Notes: generated by a model from the letters alone, not told the origin. Counted from the stretch's first letter, positions 42,013 to 50,878 are shown. The stretch: 64,000 nt of DNA from Chitinophaga niabensis (GCF_900129465.1 NZ_FSRA01000002.1:1860001-1924000), one strand, 5' to 3'. Program-made: numbers and translations.

Positions 42013-43446
42013 TTACATAGCGGCGAGTTGCACTTTTTGTTGCAATTCGATCACGCTATCGCGGAAGCTGTTATCTGTATCCATCAGGTCTTTTACGGTT
42101 TGGCAGGAGTGGATCACTGTGGTGTGATCGCGGCCGCCAAAATGTTCGCCGATGGTCTTTAATGAATTCTTGGTAAAACTTTTCGCCAGGTACATGGTGA
42201 TCTGACGGGCCTGTACGATTTCGCGTTTGCGGGTCTTTTGCAGGAGCTTGTCGTAAGGAACATCGAAGTACTCGCAGACCATTTTCTGGATGCTTTCGAT
42301 GGTGATCTCTTTGGAAGAGGTTTTCACGAAAGACTTCAGTACGCGTTTGGCCAGTTCCAGGTCTATATCTTTCCTGTTCAGGGAAGATTGTGCCAGGAGG
42401 GAGATCAGCGCGCCTTCCAGTTCCCGTACATTGCTTTGTATATTATAGGCAACATACTTCACTACTTCTTTCGGCATTTCCAATCCATCGTTCCGCATTT
42501 TCATCTCCAGGATCTCCATCCTTGTTTCAAAGTCGGGGATCTGCATATCTGCACTCAGGCCCCAGCGGAAACGGCTCAGCAATCTTTCCTGTAAGCCATC
42601 CAGGTCTTTGGGTGGTTTATCAGAGGTAAGGATCAGTTGTTTACCGCTTTGGTGAATGTGGTTGAAGATAGCAAAAAAGGCATCCTGGGATTTCTCTGCG
42701 CGGGCAAAGAACTGGATATCATCCACGATCAATACATCTATCAGTTGATAGAAATGGATAAAGTCGTTAATGATATTATTCTTGGAATGATCAATGAACT
42801 GGTTGATGAACTTTTCTGCACTTACATACAGAACAGCTTTGTTGGGGCTTTGCCTTTTCACTTCATTACCGATGGCCTGGGCAAGGTGGGTTTTTCCCAA
42901 ACCAACGCCGCCATAAATAACAAGTGGATTAAAGGAAGTACCGCCGGGTTTATCAGATACCGTTTTGCCGGCCCTGCGTGCCACGCGGTTGCAGTCTCCT
43001 TCAATGAAGGACTCAAAGGTATAATTATGATTTAACTGGGAGTCTATCTGCACACGTTTGATACCCGGGATAACAAATGGGTTCTTCACCGGATTTTGTA
43101 TCGTCAACGGGAAATCAACTTCGCTGTCTTTCTGATGTTTGGTAAACTGCGTAGGCATATTCACCGTTTTAGGATGTTGGTGTGGTGTACCGTTTTCTAC
43201 TACTATCCTATACTCCAGTCTTGCTTCCTTGCCAAGTTCCCGTTTGATGGTTTTGCCCAGCAAACCTACGTAGTGTTCTTCCAGGTATTCATAAAAGAAC
43301 TGGCTGGGAACCTGTATGGTTAAAACGTTGTTCTCGAGTTGTACGGCTTTGATTGGTTCAAACCATGTTTTGAATGGTTGCCATTCCACGATATCCCTGA
43401 TTATATTCAGACACTTCTCCCAAACTTGTTCGCAAGTTTTGTTCAT
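42013..43446 (-). CDS. dnaA: chromosomal replication initiator DnaA
   Basis: The 477-residue protein has all four DnaA domains: domain I (about 1-85; CEQVWEKCLNIIRDIVEWQP), a linker, the AAA+ domain III with Walker A GGVGLGKTH (179-187), Walker B LIVDDIQFF, and the DNA-binding domain IV with the signature GGRDHTTVIHSC near the end. DnaA opens the replication origin in its ATP form. It is monocistronic; dnaN is not next to it, as is usual in Bacteroidota. The upstream 541 bp hold no gene. No cluster of consensus DnaA boxes is visible there. Confidence 0.97.
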   Translation of the reverse strand: MNKTCEQVWEKCLNIIRDIVEWQPFKTWFEPIKAVQLENNVLTIQVPSQFFYEYLEEHYVGLLGKTIKRELGKEARLEYRIVVENGTPHQHPKTVNMPTQFTKHQKDSEVDFPLTIQNPVKNPFVIPGIKRVQIDSQLNHNYTFESFIEGDCNRVARRAGKTVSDKPGGTSFNPLVIYGGVGLGKTHLAQAIGNEVKRQSPNKAVLYVSAEKFINQFIDHSKNNIINDFIHFYQLIDVLIVDDIQFFARAEKSQDAFFAIFNHIHQSGKQLILTSDKPPKDLDGLQERLLSRFRWGLSADMQIPDFETRMEILEMKMRNDGLEMPKEVVKYVAYNIQSNVRELEGALISLLAQSSLNRKDIDLELAKRVLKSFVKTSSKEITIESIQKMVCEYFDVPYDKLLQKTRKREIVQARQITMYLAKSFTKNSLKTIGEHFGGRDHTTVIHSCQTVKDLMDTDNSFRDSVIELQQKVQLAAM

Positions 43447-43987
43447 TTAGATAAAAAAAATTAATCGTGTTTATAATTTGGGTGTTTCTCGAATATAAAC
43501 TCTTCAATACGGGCAGTTGAAGAATTTTTGACAGGATGACGAATATCTGTAGAAAATGTTGAAAAAAAAAATAAATCTGCCCTTGTTTTATTTATAACAA
43601 TTACAGAATGTTCGCCTCTGTTTATTCGAATATTTTTTGGCTAAAACACCCATTTAGCCTACTATTCCGCTACTAAGAAAAGAGTTAAACCGTACAAGCA
43701 TGATTAACAAGTAATTTGTAAATCTGTTTGCTGGATTGTATAAAAACACCAGCATAACAGGTAAAATAACATTGCTTACGTCCAGTGCTAAGAGCGTTAT
43801 CCCAATGGGTACTTTGTAGCGGTGGTGGATCTTACTTTTTTGGTAACAGCATCAAGTGTATTCTCAAATTCTATGCAAATTTAAGATATGGGTCGCAAAG
43901 ATATAGAATAACTTGTGTAAAAGTAATTCAGTGCCGCTATATTGAAAAACTTATCTTTGGCGCAATTGACATTTTAAATTTGTTTTT
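43447..43987. other. 541-bp gene-free region between dnaA and DUF3127 gene
   Basis: AT-rich; holds TATTCGAATA (43623-43632, perfect palindrome), GGCTAAA / TTTAGCC (43639-43645 and 43653-43659, a 7-bp hairpin), and two -7-like boxes TATCTTTG (43952-43959) and TAAATTTG (43975-43982) facing the DUF3127 gene. Only one weak DnaA-box-like 9-mer (TTATCCCAA near 43797, two mismatches) is seen. A small open frame at 43785-43991 has no RBS and no recognisable protein. I see no RNA gene I can name. Confidence 0.6.
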
Positions 43988-44380
43988 ATGAGTTTTGAAA
44001 TAACCGGAAAGCTGGTTGTGAAGTACAATACCGTACAGCGCAGTGAATCATTCAAGACAAGGGAGTTCGTGATTGAGAAATCTGATGACATTAATGGGAG
44101 GGTGATCACCAATTATATCAAGTTTCAGTCTGTGCAGGATCGTACCAGCATCATAGACCGTCACAATGAAGGTGAAATGGTTAAAGTTTATTTTAATATA
44201 AAGGGCACGCGCTGGGAGAAAGACGGTAAAGTGAATTATATCACTAACCTGGATGCATGGCGCATGGAAAGTATGATGCAGGCGCAACCGGGTGCCGACC
44301 ATCAGCCTAACTACAACACCAGCCAGGAAGCTCCTTCCGGTGCAGGTGGTGCTGACAGTGGAGATGATCTGCCGTTCTAA
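43988..44380 (+). CDS. DUF3127 OB-fold-like protein with SSB-type acidic C-terminus
   Basis: The 130-residue protein fits DUF3127: MSFEITGKLVVKYNTVQRSE at the start, then FKTREFVIEKSDDINGRVIT, a strand with NYIKFQSVQDR and MVKVYFNIKGTRWEK, and YITNLDAWRME. The second half (about 98-125) is a low-complexity Gln/Asn/Gly linker ending in D-D-L-P-F, matching the acidic tip of single-stranded DNA-binding proteins that recruits repair and replication proteins. The OB-like fold plus this tip strongly suggests a nucleic-acid-binding role, but it is not a canonical Ssb. It is next to dnaA, facing away from it. Confidence 0.85.
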   Translation: MSFEITGKLVVKYNTVQRSESFKTREFVIEKSDDINGRVITNYIKFQSVQDRTSIIDRHNEGEMVKVYFNIKGTRWEKDGKVNYITNLDAWRMESMMQAQPGADHQPNYNTSQEAPSGAGGADSGDDLPF

Positions 44381-44402
44381 GTAAACAGTTATATATTATA
44401 TT

Positions 44403-44445
44403 AATAAAGGCTCCCGGTTCAGTACCGGGAGCCTTTATTATTTAT
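44403..44445. terminator. terminator after DUF3127 gene
   Basis: AATAAAGGCTCCCGGT (44403-44418) and ACCGGGAGCCTTTATT (44424-44439) form a perfect 16-bp stem around TCAGT, followed by ATTTAT. Confidence 0.9.
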
Positions 44446-44488
44446 AACCTATCTTTGCCCTGTTTTAGGATAAATACCTAACCGCAGT

Positions 44489-46045
44489 ATGGTACAACAA
44501 CTTTCGCTGAAGCTCCTCCCGCAGGATGCAGGTAATACACGCACGGTAGCTAAACAAGCTGCTAATGTCCTTGGCCTCAAACCTGGCGCCATTACAGGCT
44601 ATAATCTTCTCAAACGTTCTATAGACGCACGCTCCAAACAAGTATATTATGTACTTACACTGGAGGTATATATAAATGAACCCTTCCATCAGCGAACTTC
44701 TCCTGTATTCAATTATGATCCTCTTTCGCCCGATGCCAAACGTGTGATCGTGATCGGAGCAGGGCCGGCAGGCTTATTCGCTGCATTACGATTAATAGAG
44801 CTGGGGCTGAAACCTGTTGTACTGGAAAGAGGCAAAGATGTGCGGGCCCGCAGAAGGGACCTCGCTGCTTTGAATAAAACCGGCATCGTAAACCCTGAAT
44901 CCAACTATTGTTTTGGAGAAGGGGGGGCTGGTACTTACTCCGATGGTAAGTTATATACCCGTTCCAACAAAAGGGGCAACATCAACAGGATCCTCCACGT
45001 CTTTCAACAGTTCGGCGCACAGGAGGATATCCTTACAGATGCACATCCTCACATCGGCACCAATAAACTCCCGCATATTATTACTGCCATGCGGGAACAG
45101 ATCATGGCCAGTGGCGGAGAAGTACATTTTGAACAAAAGGTAACAGGCCTGCAGGTCCGGGATGGTGCCATTACAGGTGTGAAAACATCCGATGGGGAAA
45201 TATGGAATGCCGGGCATGTGATACTGGCTACAGGCCATTCTGCCCGTGATATATTTGAGATACTATATGAGCAGAAAATTTTAATAGAGGCGAAACCCTT
45301 TGCCCTGGGCGTTCGTGTGGAACATCCCCAAACACTTATTGATAGTGCGCAGTATCATTGTCCCCTTCGCGGCGATTTTCTGCCACCTGCCAGTTACAGT
45401 CTTGTTGAACAGGTAGCAGGCCGCGGCGTATTTTCTTTCTGCATGTGCCCTGGTGGCATAATTGCCCCTGCTGCCACATCTCCGGGAGAATTGGTAGTGA
45501 ACGGATGGTCACCTTCCAAGCGTAATAACCCTTATGCCAACTCAGGCATGGTGGTAACGGTGGATGAATCCGACTTTGCACCCTTTGCCGCAAATGGCCC
45601 CCTCGCTGCCATGTATTACCAGCAGTCTGTAGAACAGGCTGCCTATAAAGCTGGCGGCGGAAAGTTTGTAGCCCCCGCTCAACGCATGACGGATTTTGTA
45701 AAAGGTATAGTTTCCACCACCCTGCCGGAAAACTCTTATATTCCGGGCGTGAAGAGCGTGGACCTCAGAGAAGTATTACCGGCAGCAGTACATACCAGGT
45801 TGGGCGAAGCTTTCAAAGCCTTCGGCAAAAAGATCAGAGGGTATTATACGGAAGATGCCATACTGGTAGCTACTGAATCCCGTACTTCTTCTCCTGTGCG
45901 TATTCCAAGGGATGCCACATCATTGATGCATCCGCAGATAACAGGATTATACCCCTGCGGCGAAGGAGCCGGTTATGCGGGTGGAATTGTTTCTGCGGCT
46001 ATGGACGGAGAAAGAGTGGCGGAGGCCATCGCCCTCCAGGCTTAA
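44489..46045 (+). CDS. FAD-dependent oxidoreductase (COG2509-like)
   Basis: The 518-residue protein has an N-terminal helical-beta domain (about 1-75), then an FAD-binding Rossmann motif VIGAGPAGLFAA with Gly90/Gly92/Gly95, a second signature NYCFGEGGAGTYSDGKLYTR, and C-terminal CGEGAGYAGGIVSAAMDG, which closes the FAD pocket. This set is typical of the 500-530-residue 'FAD-dependent protein' family of Bacteroidota and many other bacteria (COG2509). The substrate is not established. It begins about 50 nt after the terminator and stands alone. Confidence 0.9.
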   Translation: MVQQLSLKLLPQDAGNTRTVAKQAANVLGLKPGAITGYNLLKRSIDARSKQVYYVLTLEVYINEPFHQRTSPVFNYDPLSPDAKRVIVIGAGPAGLFAALRLIELGLKPVVLERGKDVRARRRDLAALNKTGIVNPESNYCFGEGGAGTYSDGKLYTRSNKRGNINRILHVFQQFGAQEDILTDAHPHIGTNKLPHIITAMREQIMASGGEVHFEQKVTGLQVRDGAITGVKTSDGEIWNAGHVILATGHSARDIFEILYEQKILIEAKPFALGVRVEHPQTLIDSAQYHCPLRGDFLPPASYSLVEQVAGRGVFSFCMCPGGIIAPAATSPGELVVNGWSPSKRNNPYANSGMVVTVDESDFAPFAANGPLAAMYYQQSVEQAAYKAGGGKFVAPAQRMTDFVKGIVSTTLPENSYIPGVKSVDLREVLPAAVHTRLGEAFKAFGKKIRGYYTEDAILVATESRTSSPVRIPRDATSLMHPQITGLYPCGEGAGYAGGIVSAAMDGERVAEAIALQA

Positions 46046-46159
46046 ATCCGGGTTTTGTCCATCGAATCATCCTGTTGGTGTATTATTAGGAAAATCTTAT
46101 ATAAATTCCTTGGCATCCATCTGCTTATAACGTAATTTCAACAACGTTAATTACTCCTT

Positions 46160-47074
46160 ATGAACTTATTGGAACTTGAGCATCTAAAGAAGTACTACGC
46201 CACCCACAAAGCCGTAGACGATATCAGCTTCTCTATACCCAAAGGCAGCATCTTTGGATTGTTAGGCCCAAACGGAGCTGGCAAAACCACACTGTTACGC
46301 ATGATCACCGGGATCTTTTATCCGGATGCAGGAAACATCATTTTTGATGGCAAACCCTTTGACCCGAATAAGGATGTGATGCATATAGGATACATGCCGG
46401 AAGAAAGAGGCCTGTATAAAAAGATGAAAGTAGGAGAGCAGGTGTTATACCTTGCGCAGCTAAAAGGACTGAGCAAAAAGGAGGCAACAGAAAAGATCGG
46501 GTACTGGTTTGAGAAATTCCAGATCTCCACCTGGTATAATAAAAAGGTAGAAGAGCTCAGTAAAGGGATGCAGCAAAAGGTACAGTTCATCTCTACCATT
46601 ATGCATCATCCCAAACTCCTCATCCTGGACGAACCTTTCTCTGGTCTTGATCCCATCAACTCCAAACTCATCCAGGACGAAATATTCGAGATGGCAAAGA
46701 ATGGTACCACCATCATATTTTCCACACACCGGATGGAACAGGTGGAAGAGATCTGCAACCATATTGTATTGGTGAACAAAGGCCATAAAATACTGGATGG
46801 CACTGTAAAGCAGATCAAACAGGACTTCAAGCAACACCTTTTCCATGTTGGATTAGAGCAGCAACCCAATCCCGCCCAGATGGCTACCCACCACTTCACG
46901 ATCATTAAGCAGCATGATAAGGCCTATACCGTAAAACTGAATGAATACAGCAAAACGAATGATATCCTGGCCCATTTCATTCATCACGACATCCAGGTGA
47001 ATTCATTTGAAGAGATCCTGCCCAGCATCAATGAAGTATTTATCTCCCAAGTAAAGCACACAGAAGCGAATTAA
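46160..47074 (+). CDS. ABC transporter ATP-binding protein (NatA-like)
   Basis: The 304-residue ATPase has Walker A GPNGAGKT (36-43), the signature LSKGMQQKVQF, Walker B LLILDEPFSGLDP, and a C-terminal DUF4162-type extension (about 220-304; KILDGTVKQIKQDFKQHLFH). It is followed 13 nt later by an ABC-2 permease with the same orientation, so the two form one exporter of the NatAB type. Such exporters may act on Na+, drugs or lipids; the substrate is unknown. Confidence 0.93.
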   Translation: MNLLELEHLKKYYATHKAVDDISFSIPKGSIFGLLGPNGAGKTTLLRMITGIFYPDAGNIIFDGKPFDPNKDVMHIGYMPEERGLYKKMKVGEQVLYLAQLKGLSKKEATEKIGYWFEKFQISTWYNKKVEELSKGMQQKVQFISTIMHHPKLLILDEPFSGLDPINSKLIQDEIFEMAKNGTTIIFSTHRMEQVEEICNHIVLVNKGHKILDGTVKQIKQDFKQHLFHVGLEQQPNPAQMATHHFTIIKQHDKAYTVKLNEYSKTNDILAHFIHHDIQVNSFEEILPSINEVFISQVKHTEAN

Positions 47075-47087
47075 ATAATCCTCCCAT

Positions 47088-48389
47088 ATGAACAAAATCT
47101 GGATCATAATAAAAAGAGAATATCTCACAAGGGTGCGTAAAAAATCCTTTGTGATCACTACCCTCCTGGTACCTTTCCTGTTCCTGGGCATGATCCTTCT
47201 TCCTGTTATCATGATGCAGGCAGATGATAATGAACGGATAGCTGTGGTAGATGACAGCAAATTCTTTAATGGAAAAATAGCAGATGACGGTGGTGTACAT
47301 TATAAGTTTGTAGACGCTAAGATCGATACGCTCAAAAATAATTATGCGGATTACGGTTATACCGGTGTGCTGCATATCCCTGCTATGGACATCAATCGCC
47401 CGGGTAATATTAATTATTACAGCAAGGGGCAGATGAATGTGATGATGAAGGGCAGTATGGAGCGTAAGCTGAAGAATGTGATAGAGGACATTCGCATGGA
47501 GAAGGCCGGCATTGATAAAACAAAACTGGAGGATATCCGTGCCAACGTGGATATTGTGAACCTCACGGGCAAAGATGAAAAGAAAGGCAGTGCAGGGCTG
47601 GCTTTAGCTGTAGGCTACGGCTCGGGTTTCCTGATCTATATGATCCTGCTGATCTTTGGTATGGGTGTGATGCGTGGTGTGATGGAAGAGAAAACAACCC
47701 GTGTGGCAGAGGTAATGATCTCCAGTGTAAAACCTTTTCAGCTGATGATGGGTAAAATAGTGGGGATTGCCGGTGTAGGCCTTACCCAGTTCCTGATCTG
47801 GATAGCGCTGATCATAGGTCTTTACCTGCTGGTACCTTTCTTCGTTAGCCCTGAAACCTTGCAGGCTGCTTCCCAGGGAGGGGCTATGGGAGGGCAATCC
47901 AATGCTGCTACGGTAGAAATGATAGAGAAGATGAATTTTGTAAGGGATAATGTGAACTGGTTTATGGTGATCTTCTGTTTCCTTTTCTATTTCCTGGGAG
48001 GTTATCTTTTCTATGCTGCTTTATTTGCAGCAGTGGGCAGTCTTGTGAATGAAGATCCAAATGATGCACAATCGCTCATTTTCCCTGTTACTTTACCGGT
48101 GATCATTTCCATCTTTATGATGTTTGCGGCGGTGCGTAAACCCAATGGGCTGATCGCTACATGGGGAAGTATTATACCGTTCACTTCTCCTGTAGTAATG
48201 ATGGCGCGGGTGCCTTATGGTGTGCCGGGAACAGTACCTTACTGGCAGTTGCTGTTATCCATGCTGTTGCTGGTGGGAGGGATTATCGGTACTACCTGGC
48301 TGGCGGCCAAGATCTACCGTACAGGTATCCTGTTGTATGGTAAAAAGGTAACGCTGAAAGAAGTAGGAAAATGGTTGGTACGAAAATGA
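47088..48389 (+). CDS. ABC-2 transporter permease (NatB-like)
   Basis: The 433-residue inner-membrane protein begins with IKREYLTRVRKKSFVITTLL, a first helix (about 21-43), a large periplasmic domain (about 45-170), and five or more helices in the C-terminal half (about 180-415), with a coupling-helix motif VMEEKTTRVAEVMISSVKPF at about 198-217. It pairs with the preceding ATPase gene. The layout matches ABC-2 type exporters with a large N-terminal loop. The stop is followed by a terminator. Confidence 0.92.
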   Translation: MNKIWIIIKREYLTRVRKKSFVITTLLVPFLFLGMILLPVIMMQADDNERIAVVDDSKFFNGKIADDGGVHYKFVDAKIDTLKNNYADYGYTGVLHIPAMDINRPGNINYYSKGQMNVMMKGSMERKLKNVIEDIRMEKAGIDKTKLEDIRANVDIVNLTGKDEKKGSAGLALAVGYGSGFLIYMILLIFGMGVMRGVMEEKTTRVAEVMISSVKPFQLMMGKIVGIAGVGLTQFLIWIALIIGLYLLVPFFVSPETLQAASQGGAMGGQSNAATVEMIEKMNFVRDNVNWFMVIFCFLFYFLGGYLFYAALFAAVGSLVNEDPNDAQSLIFPVTLPVIISIFMMFAAVRKPNGLIATWGSIIPFTSPVVMMARVPYGVPGTVPYWQLLLSMLLLVGGIIGTTWLAAKIYRTGILLYGKKVTLKEVGKWLVRK

Positions 48390-48399
48390 TCTATACCAG

Positions 48400-48430
48400 A
48401 AAGCCGGGGCATATCGCTCCGGCTTTTTTT
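48400..48430 (+). terminator. terminator of the NatAB-like operon
   Basis: AAAGCCGGGGC (48400-48410) and GCTCCGGCTTT (48416-48426, one G-T pair) around ATATC, followed by TTTT. Confidence 0.88.
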
Positions 48431-48473
48431 ATGCGATGAATTATTGTTTGATCAGCTGTTGTTTTACTATGTG

Positions 48474-48495
48474 GCCGCCGTTGTGTCACTCACTT
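48474..48495. repeat. 22-bp inverted repeat, left copy, flanking nitronate monooxygenase gene
   Basis: The 22 bases match exactly the reverse complement of 49650-49671. Core: GTTGTGTCACTCACTT. The two copies lie 1.15 kb apart around the nitronate monooxygenase gene. Confidence 0.75.
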
Positions 48496-48510
48496 GTACG
48501 GTTTGTTCAC

Positions 48511-48694
48511 TATTGGGCAGGTTGCTTTTTAGGTTGAGGTACGCATATTATCCTGTTATTGATCAGGTTGGTTTTTTAGCTTGAACTCCGCTTATTCCTT
48601 CAGCCATTGGTCAAGCTGTTTTTTGCTAAGTTGAATTCCTCTCATGTATCTTGCTATTCGCCCATGCGCTTCCGCACTAAATTAAATTCCTCCC
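48511..48694. repeat. decaying tandem array, about 48-bp period
   Basis: Four diverged units start near 48511, 48557, 48605 and 48655, spaced 46-50 bp. The first two share about 27 of 34 positions (TATTG..CAGGTTG..TTTTTAG). The fourth is the 3' end of the nitronate monooxygenase gene itself (codons for EEFNLVRKR); in gene direction the third unit reads EEFNLAKNSLTNG in the same frame. It looks like repeated copying of the gene's tail followed by decay. Confidence 0.6.
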
Positions 48695-49598
48695 ATATTT
48701 CATGGAGTACGTCTGCGGCAGGTTTGATCTCCTTTATCAGGGCAGCTACCTGGCCTATTTCCAGTTCTCCTTCTTCCAGCAAACCTTCAAACATTCCTTT
48801 CTTTGCTCTGCCGCGGCCCAGCAATATGGTGAGCTCTTCTGCGGAAGCGCCTTCCATTTCAGCTTTGCGGACGGCTTCAAAGAAGGCATTCTTCAGGAGG
48901 CGCACGGGGGCTAATTTTTTCAATGATAAGAGAGTATCGCCTTCGCCGGATTTTACGATGGCTTCCTTGAAATGACGATGGGAAGAGGCTTCCGGCGTGG
49001 CAACAAATCTGCTGCCTACCTGTACACCAGAGGCTCCTAATGCAAAAGCTGCGGCCATGGCTCTTCCTGAGCTGATGCCGCCTGCTGCGATCACAGGAAT
49101 GTTTACAGCATCTGCTACAGCCGGGATCAGCACAAGGGAAGTAGTTTCTTCACGGCCATTATGCCCTCCGGCTTCAAAGCCTTCTGCTACAACTGCATCC
49201 ACGCCAGCTTCCTGGCTCTTCAGTGCAAATTTGGAACTGGATACTACATGCACTACCTGGATGCCGTGTTCTTTGAGTGTGGAGGTCCAGGTTTTAGGAT
49301 TGCCTGCGGAAGTGAAAACAATCTTCACGCCCTCTTCTATAATGATCTGAATATGTTTATCGATGTCCGGGTAAAGGAGGGGTACGTTTACGCCGAAAGG
49401 TTGTTGGGTAGCCTGTTTGCATTTTTGGATGTGTTCTCTCAGTACATCCGGGTACATACTTCCTGAACCGATGAGGCCAAGCCCCCCGGCATTGGAAACG
49501 GCACTGGCTAAACGCCAGCCGCTGGCCCATATCATGCCGGCCTGGATGATAGGGTATTGGATATTAAAGAGCCTGGTAATGTTATTACTGAATGCCAT
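48654..49598 (-). CDS. nitronate monooxygenase-family flavoprotein
   Basis: Start chosen at the Met at 49598 (MAFSNNITRLFNIQYPIIQA), which is the family's usual start; the frame extends 66 nt upstream without conserved sequence and includes the right copy of the 22-bp inverted repeat. The 314-residue TIM-barrel protein has QYPIIQAGMIW, AGGLGLIGSGSM, GVDAVVAEGFEAGGHNG and AAGGISSGRAMAAAFALGAS with VQVGSRFVAT, the FMN phosphate-binding region. Family members oxidise nitronates or act as enoyl-ACP reductase (FabK-like). It stands alone, flanked by an inverted repeat and followed by a degenerate tandem array. Confidence 0.9.
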   Translation of the reverse strand: MAFSNNITRLFNIQYPIIQAGMIWASGWRLASAVSNAGGLGLIGSGSMYPDVLREHIQKCKQATQQPFGVNVPLLYPDIDKHIQIIIEEGVKIVFTSAGNPKTWTSTLKEHGIQVVHVVSSSKFALKSQEAGVDAVVAEGFEAGGHNGREETTSLVLIPAVADAVNIPVIAAGGISSGRAMAAAFALGASGVQVGSRFVATPEASSHRHFKEAIVKSGEGDTLLSLKKLAPVRLLKNAFFEAVRKAEMEGASAEELTILLGRGRAKKGMFEGLLEEGELEIGQVAALIKEIKPAADVLHEIWEEFNLVRKRMGE

Positions 49599-49649
49599 GC
49601 GGCAATTTAAGATAAATGGCGCAAAACGGTGAAAACCATCCTGCCGCTG

Positions 49650-49671
49650 AAGTGAGTGACACAACGGCGGC
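49650..49671. repeat. 22-bp inverted repeat, right copy
   Basis: Exact reverse complement of 48474-48495. It overlaps the open but unused 5' extension of the nitronate monooxygenase frame. Confidence 0.75.
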
Positions 49672-49718
49672 TGAGCGATAGAAAAAAGCGGACCCCCTTA
49701 TAATTTATGTGAAAGATC

Positions 49719-50711
49719 TTAACCCAGATCGATCTCCGTATTGTCCCCGATATTAAGGCTTTGGCTCAGCCCGCGGATATTGGCATCACTGCCTATCAGG
49801 GAAGATTTCAGTACCACTTCATATAAGTTACTGAAAGAGCCGATGATAGAATCTTTCACGATGGAGTAGCTCACTACCGTGTTATCTCCAATGGCCACAT
49901 TCGGTCCGATGATGCTGTTCTTGATATTACAGCCTTCGCCGATGCTTACGGGAGGAATGATGATGGTATTCTCGTAAGGTAATACCGGGTTGGTGGCCAG
50001 TTTGTATTTCTTGAGAAGGATAGCATTGGTTTCCAGCAGGGTTTCTTTACGCCCGCAATCGAACCAGTTGTTCACTTTGAATGCATTGAACTGTACACCG
50101 TGCTGGATCATACATTCCAGGGCATCGGTGAGTTGAAATTCATCGTGAGAGCGCAGTTGTTTTTGCACATTGTCTTCCAGGCACTGGTACATCTGTTCTG
50201 TTTCACGGATCTTGTACATACCTACCAGGGCCAGGTTGGATTTGGGGATCTGGGGTTTCTCTATCACCCTGCTGATGGTGCCGGACTCATGGAGTTCTGC
50301 CACACCAAAATTACGGGGATCGTCTACCTTTTTTACGCCCAGCAGGGAATGAGGGGCATTGATCACTTCCTTAAAATCACATTCCACGATAGTATCTCCC
50401 AGTACGATCAGTACCTCGTCGTTCTTTACTACTTCACGGGTGAGGAGAATAGCGTGGCCGGTACCTTCACGGGAATTCTGCTGCACAAAATGCATGGTGA
50501 GGTCCGGGTATTTCTTCTCTACATAATGCTGGATCTTTTCCCCGAGATAGCCTACTACAAACACAAATTCACGAATACCTGCTTCTACCAGCTGATCTAC
50601 GATAATGCTCAGGATGGTTCTGCCGGCCAAAGGGATCAATGCCTTGGGCTGAGTATATGTATGTGGTCGCAGCTTGGTGCCTGCACCTGCTACTGGAATG
50701 ATTGCCTTCAT
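49719..50711 (-). CDS. sugar-phosphate nucleotidyltransferase with left-handed beta-helix tail
   Basis: The 330-residue protein begins with the nucleotidyltransferase motif GAGTKLRPHTYTQPKAL (9-25), has VLGDTIVECDF (about 103-113, metal-binding Asp) and a C-terminal hexapeptide-repeat tail (about 250-330; IGEGCNIKNSIIGPNVAIGD). This fits glucose-1-phosphate thymidylyl- or uridylyl-transferase-like enzymes that feed cell-surface sugars. K13 replaces the more usual R in the GxGxRxxP motif (GAGTKLRP), a conservative change. It lies downstream of the inverted-repeat zone and is divergent from glyA. Exact nucleotide and sugar cannot be told. Confidence 0.88.
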   Translation of the reverse strand: MKAIIPVAGAGTKLRPHTYTQPKALIPLAGRTILSIIVDQLVEAGIREFVFVVGYLGEKIQHYVEKKYPDLTMHFVQQNSREGTGHAILLTREVVKNDEVLIVLGDTIVECDFKEVINAPHSLLGVKKVDDPRNFGVAELHESGTISRVIEKPQIPKSNLALVGMYKIRETEQMYQCLEDNVQKQLRSHDEFQLTDALECMIQHGVQFNAFKVNNWFDCGRKETLLETNAILLKKYKLATNPVLPYENTIIIPPVSIGEGCNIKNSIIGPNVAIGDNTVVSYSIVKDSIIGSFSNLYEVVLKSSLIGSDANIRGLSQSLNIGDNTEIDLG

Positions 50712-50737
50712 GTATTGGGTTTAGAAATGGTTCACTG

Positions 50738-50770
50738 CGCGAATAAACCGTATTCACATTACTATTCGCG
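50738..50770. promoter_or_regulatory. inverted repeat in nucleotidyltransferase leader
   Basis: CGCGAATA (50738-50745) and TATTCGCG (50763-50770), perfect 8-bp arms with a 17-bp spacer, about 27 nt upstream of the nucleotidyltransferase start. It could be an operator or a leader hairpin. Confidence 0.3.
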
Positions 50771-50878
50771 GGCAAATTACGTAATCAATTATTAATAATG
50801 AATTAGGTTTTACGATTATCCTACCTGTATTAAAAATAAAATAAATATATCCAGAGGCTTCTTTTCTTTAATTCCTAA

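Noticed and set aside
43790..43810. DnaA box cluster / oriC
   Set aside because: Only one 7-of-9 match to TTATCCACA; a cluster is needed.
43785..43991. Open frame before the DUF3127 gene as a small protein
   Set aside because: No sensible start context, no recognisable protein features, and it overlaps the DUF3127 promoter boxes.
49599..49664. N-terminal extension of the nitronate monooxygenase
   Set aside because: No conserved residues; it overlaps the right inverted repeat and the family starts at MAFSNN.
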